DNA from: an uncultured Eubacteriales bacterium
Lineage (GTDB): Bacteria; Bacillota; Clostridia; Oscillospirales; Oscillospiraceae
Direction: 5' to 3'
Assembly: GCA_900548615.1 (NCBI GenBank)
Contig: URKW01000045.1
Location: 1 to 16,676, forward strand
DNA length: 16,676 nucleotides
The notes below the pieces were generated by a model. That model searched no databases. It was not told the origin of the DNA and was given only the letters and a program-made list of their open reading frames with translations. Below, piece by piece: positions 15,376 through 16,676 of the stretch. Numbering within the stretch: the first letter of the stretch is position 1; each line of letters starts with the position of its first letter. A program made the position numbers and the translations under genes.

Positions 15376-16676
15376 TCAGACAAGCGTATCATCCAGCAGG
15401 AAGTCGATGACGCCGATATTGAGAATGCCGTTGTCGTCATACCAACGCTTGCGGATGTCATGACGCACGATGATCTTCGGGAAGGAATCGCCGGTCAGCG
15501 TAAAAGGCTTGTTTTCGGTGATCGCCTTTTCCTCCGTTCCAAGCGCATAGGCGGACTGAATATATGTCTTCTTGCCGCCGGAGGTCGCAATGAAGTCAAT
15601 TTCCCGTGCGACCGGCGTGACCTTTCCTTTGGCATTTTTCTCATTGCCATAGACAATGCCGATGTCAACGGAGCATTCACGGATTATCAGCTCATTGAAA
15701 ATGATGTTTTCCATGATGTGTGTCATTTCCTGCTGGCGGAAGCCGATACGGGCATTTCTCAGTCCAATGTCCTCACAGTAGTATTTGTTGGGATAATCAA
15801 AATAGCTCTTGCCCTTGACGTCCCAGCGTTTGCATTCGGTGAAGAGAAAGGAATCCGATAAGTGATCCATATAGGCTTTCACGGTGTTCAAGGCAACGAT
15901 ATTCTCACCGCTGCGCTTCTGCATGGTATTGATGGTAGCTGCAACCTTCGTCGGATTGGTCAGAGAGCCGATAGATGAACACAGCAGATCAAGAATCGCG
16001 GACAGTACATCCTCACGCTTGATCTTTTTCCGCTCTACAATGTCCTTCAGATAAACCTCGGAAAACAGCGATTTCAGATAAGCCATCTTCGCGGCGTCTG
16101 TGGGACGGGACAGGATCAGCGGCATACCGCCGTAGAAAGCAAACTCATCGAAAGCGTCCTGCTTATCGCCGCCAACAGCCGAGTAGTACTCAGCAAAAGA
16201 AAGCGGATGCACACGGATCTCATCGCTTCGCCCTCGGAACTCAGTCAGTATGTCAGAGGACAGCATTTTGGAGTTGCTGCCGGTCACATAAATGTCCAGG
16301 TTGGACAAGGACTTCAAATCGTTGAGCGCGTCGTAGAAGGTGATCTTCTTGCCGTCCGGATTGTAAGGATTCGGAACTTCGTCGGACATCTGGATCTCGT
16401 CTACAAAGAGATAGTATTGGTCGGTGCTGTGTTCCACGATCTCCCGGACATGAGCCGCAAGCTCCAGCGGATCACGATAGCGGATATCGCGGGTCAAGTC
16501 CAACTCAAAGGACAGAATGTGGTCTTCTGCAACACCCTCGTTGAGAAGATAGCTCTTGAATAAATTGCGAAGCAGATAGGACTTGCCGCATCTGCGGATG
16601 CCAGTGATAACCTTCACCTGCCCATCCCACATAAAGGAGATGATTTTCTTCAAATAGCGATCTCGTTTTATTTCCA
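15376..16676 (-). CDS. AAA-family ATPase with DUF4143 C-terminal region
   Basis: The frame reaches the window edge. Reading back from the TTG at 16653 gives EIKRDRY, and the last two bases would complete an ATG if the next base is A, so nearly the whole protein (about 433 residues) is present. Counting from that ATG: Walker A GIRRCGKS at 26-33, Walker B LFVDEIQ with Asp93-Glu94, and GSNSKML with the RGRS arginines in the second half of the ATPase core. The DUF4143 region follows with conserved YFDYPNKYYCEDIGLRNA, and AREIDFIA...YIQ near the end resembles the nuclease-like fold reported for such proteins. This family is common in anaerobes and has no settled function. It is convergent with the sortase operon, 20 bases apart, with no clear terminator between; it is probably not part of the pilus system. 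Confidence 0.88.
   Translation of the reverse strand, partial: EIKRDRYLKKIISFMWDGQVKVITGIRRCGKSYLLRNLFKSYLLNEGVAEDHILSFELDLTRDIRYRDPLELAAHVREIVEHSTDQYYLFVDEIQMSDEVPNPYNPDGKKITFYDALNDLKSLSNLDIYVTGSNSKMLSSDILTEFRGRSDEIRVHPLSFAEYYSAVGGDKQDAFDEFAFYGGMPLILSRPTDAAKMAYLKSLFSEVYLKDIVERKKIKREDVLSAILDLLCSSIGSLTNPTKVAATINTMQKRSGENIVALNTVKAYMDHLSDSFLFTECKRWDVKGKSYFDYPNKYYCEDIGLRNARIGFRQQEMTHIMENIIFNELIIRECSVDIGIVYGNEKNAKGKVTPVAREIDFIATSGGKKTYIQSAYALGTEEKAITENKPFTLTGDSFPKIIVRHDIRKRWYDDNGILNIGVIDFLLDDTLV

Noticed and set aside
1..16676. CRISPR array, tRNA, rRNA or ICE attachment site.
   Set aside because: No regularly spaced repeat-spacer pattern, no cloverleaf and no integrase or direct-repeat end were seen on either strand.

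Overview
The window looks like part of an integrative and conjugative element (ICE) or a related conjugative module from a high-GC gut-type Clostridia, probably of the Oscillospiraceae/Ruminococcaceae kind. The grounds are a moderately GC-rich composition, strong AGGAGG ribosome binding sites, a Firmicutes-type VirB4 and VirD4 gene pair, and Gram-positive LPXTG proteins with sortases. The assignment rests on protein style only; no taxonomic marker gene is present.

Layout, left to right. (1) 1-~247: the right end of an IS256-family (Mutator-type) insertion sequence, with the last 63 codons of its transposase. (2) ~248-8673: a plus-strand conjugation block. It holds a PrgI-like membrane segment fused to a VirB4 ATPase, whose native 5' end has been replaced by the IS; two small ICE-type proteins of unknown function; a winged-helix-like protein; a VirD4/TraG-type coupling ATPase; and an S1-domain RNA-binding protein. 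The coupling-protein frame is interrupted by an in-frame TAG at 6173-6175, inside the DPK-x-ELY motif, and has no standard start codon ahead of its membrane segments. (3) 8674-9010: a regulatory gap with a candidate promoter and a strong hairpin terminator. (4) 9011-15355: a cell-surface block. It holds a lipoprotein, a thioester-domain adhesin with four Cna-B repeats and an LPFTG anchor, a major pilin with pilin lysine, E-box and LPKTG anchor, and two sortases. From the adhesin to the second sortase the genes overlap by 4, 4 and 8 bases, as in a tightly coupled operon. (5) 15376-16676: a minus-strand AAA ATPase of the DUF4143 type, convergent with the sortase and missing only about one base of its start at the window edge.

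How the parts fit. The left half would energise and feed a type IV secretion channel (VirB4, VirD4). The right half would build a covalently assembled, sortase-polymerised pilus with a chemically reactive tip. The pilus may attach the cell to host or neighbouring surfaces, or stabilise mating contacts; this is inference. The two lesions in the conjugation block suggest that transfer is decaying or inactive in this copy, while the pilus operon appears intact. The most interesting points are the interrupted coupling protein, the IS junction in virB4, the thioester-tipped pilus beside a conjugation block, and an unexplained direct-repeat array at 3038-3112.
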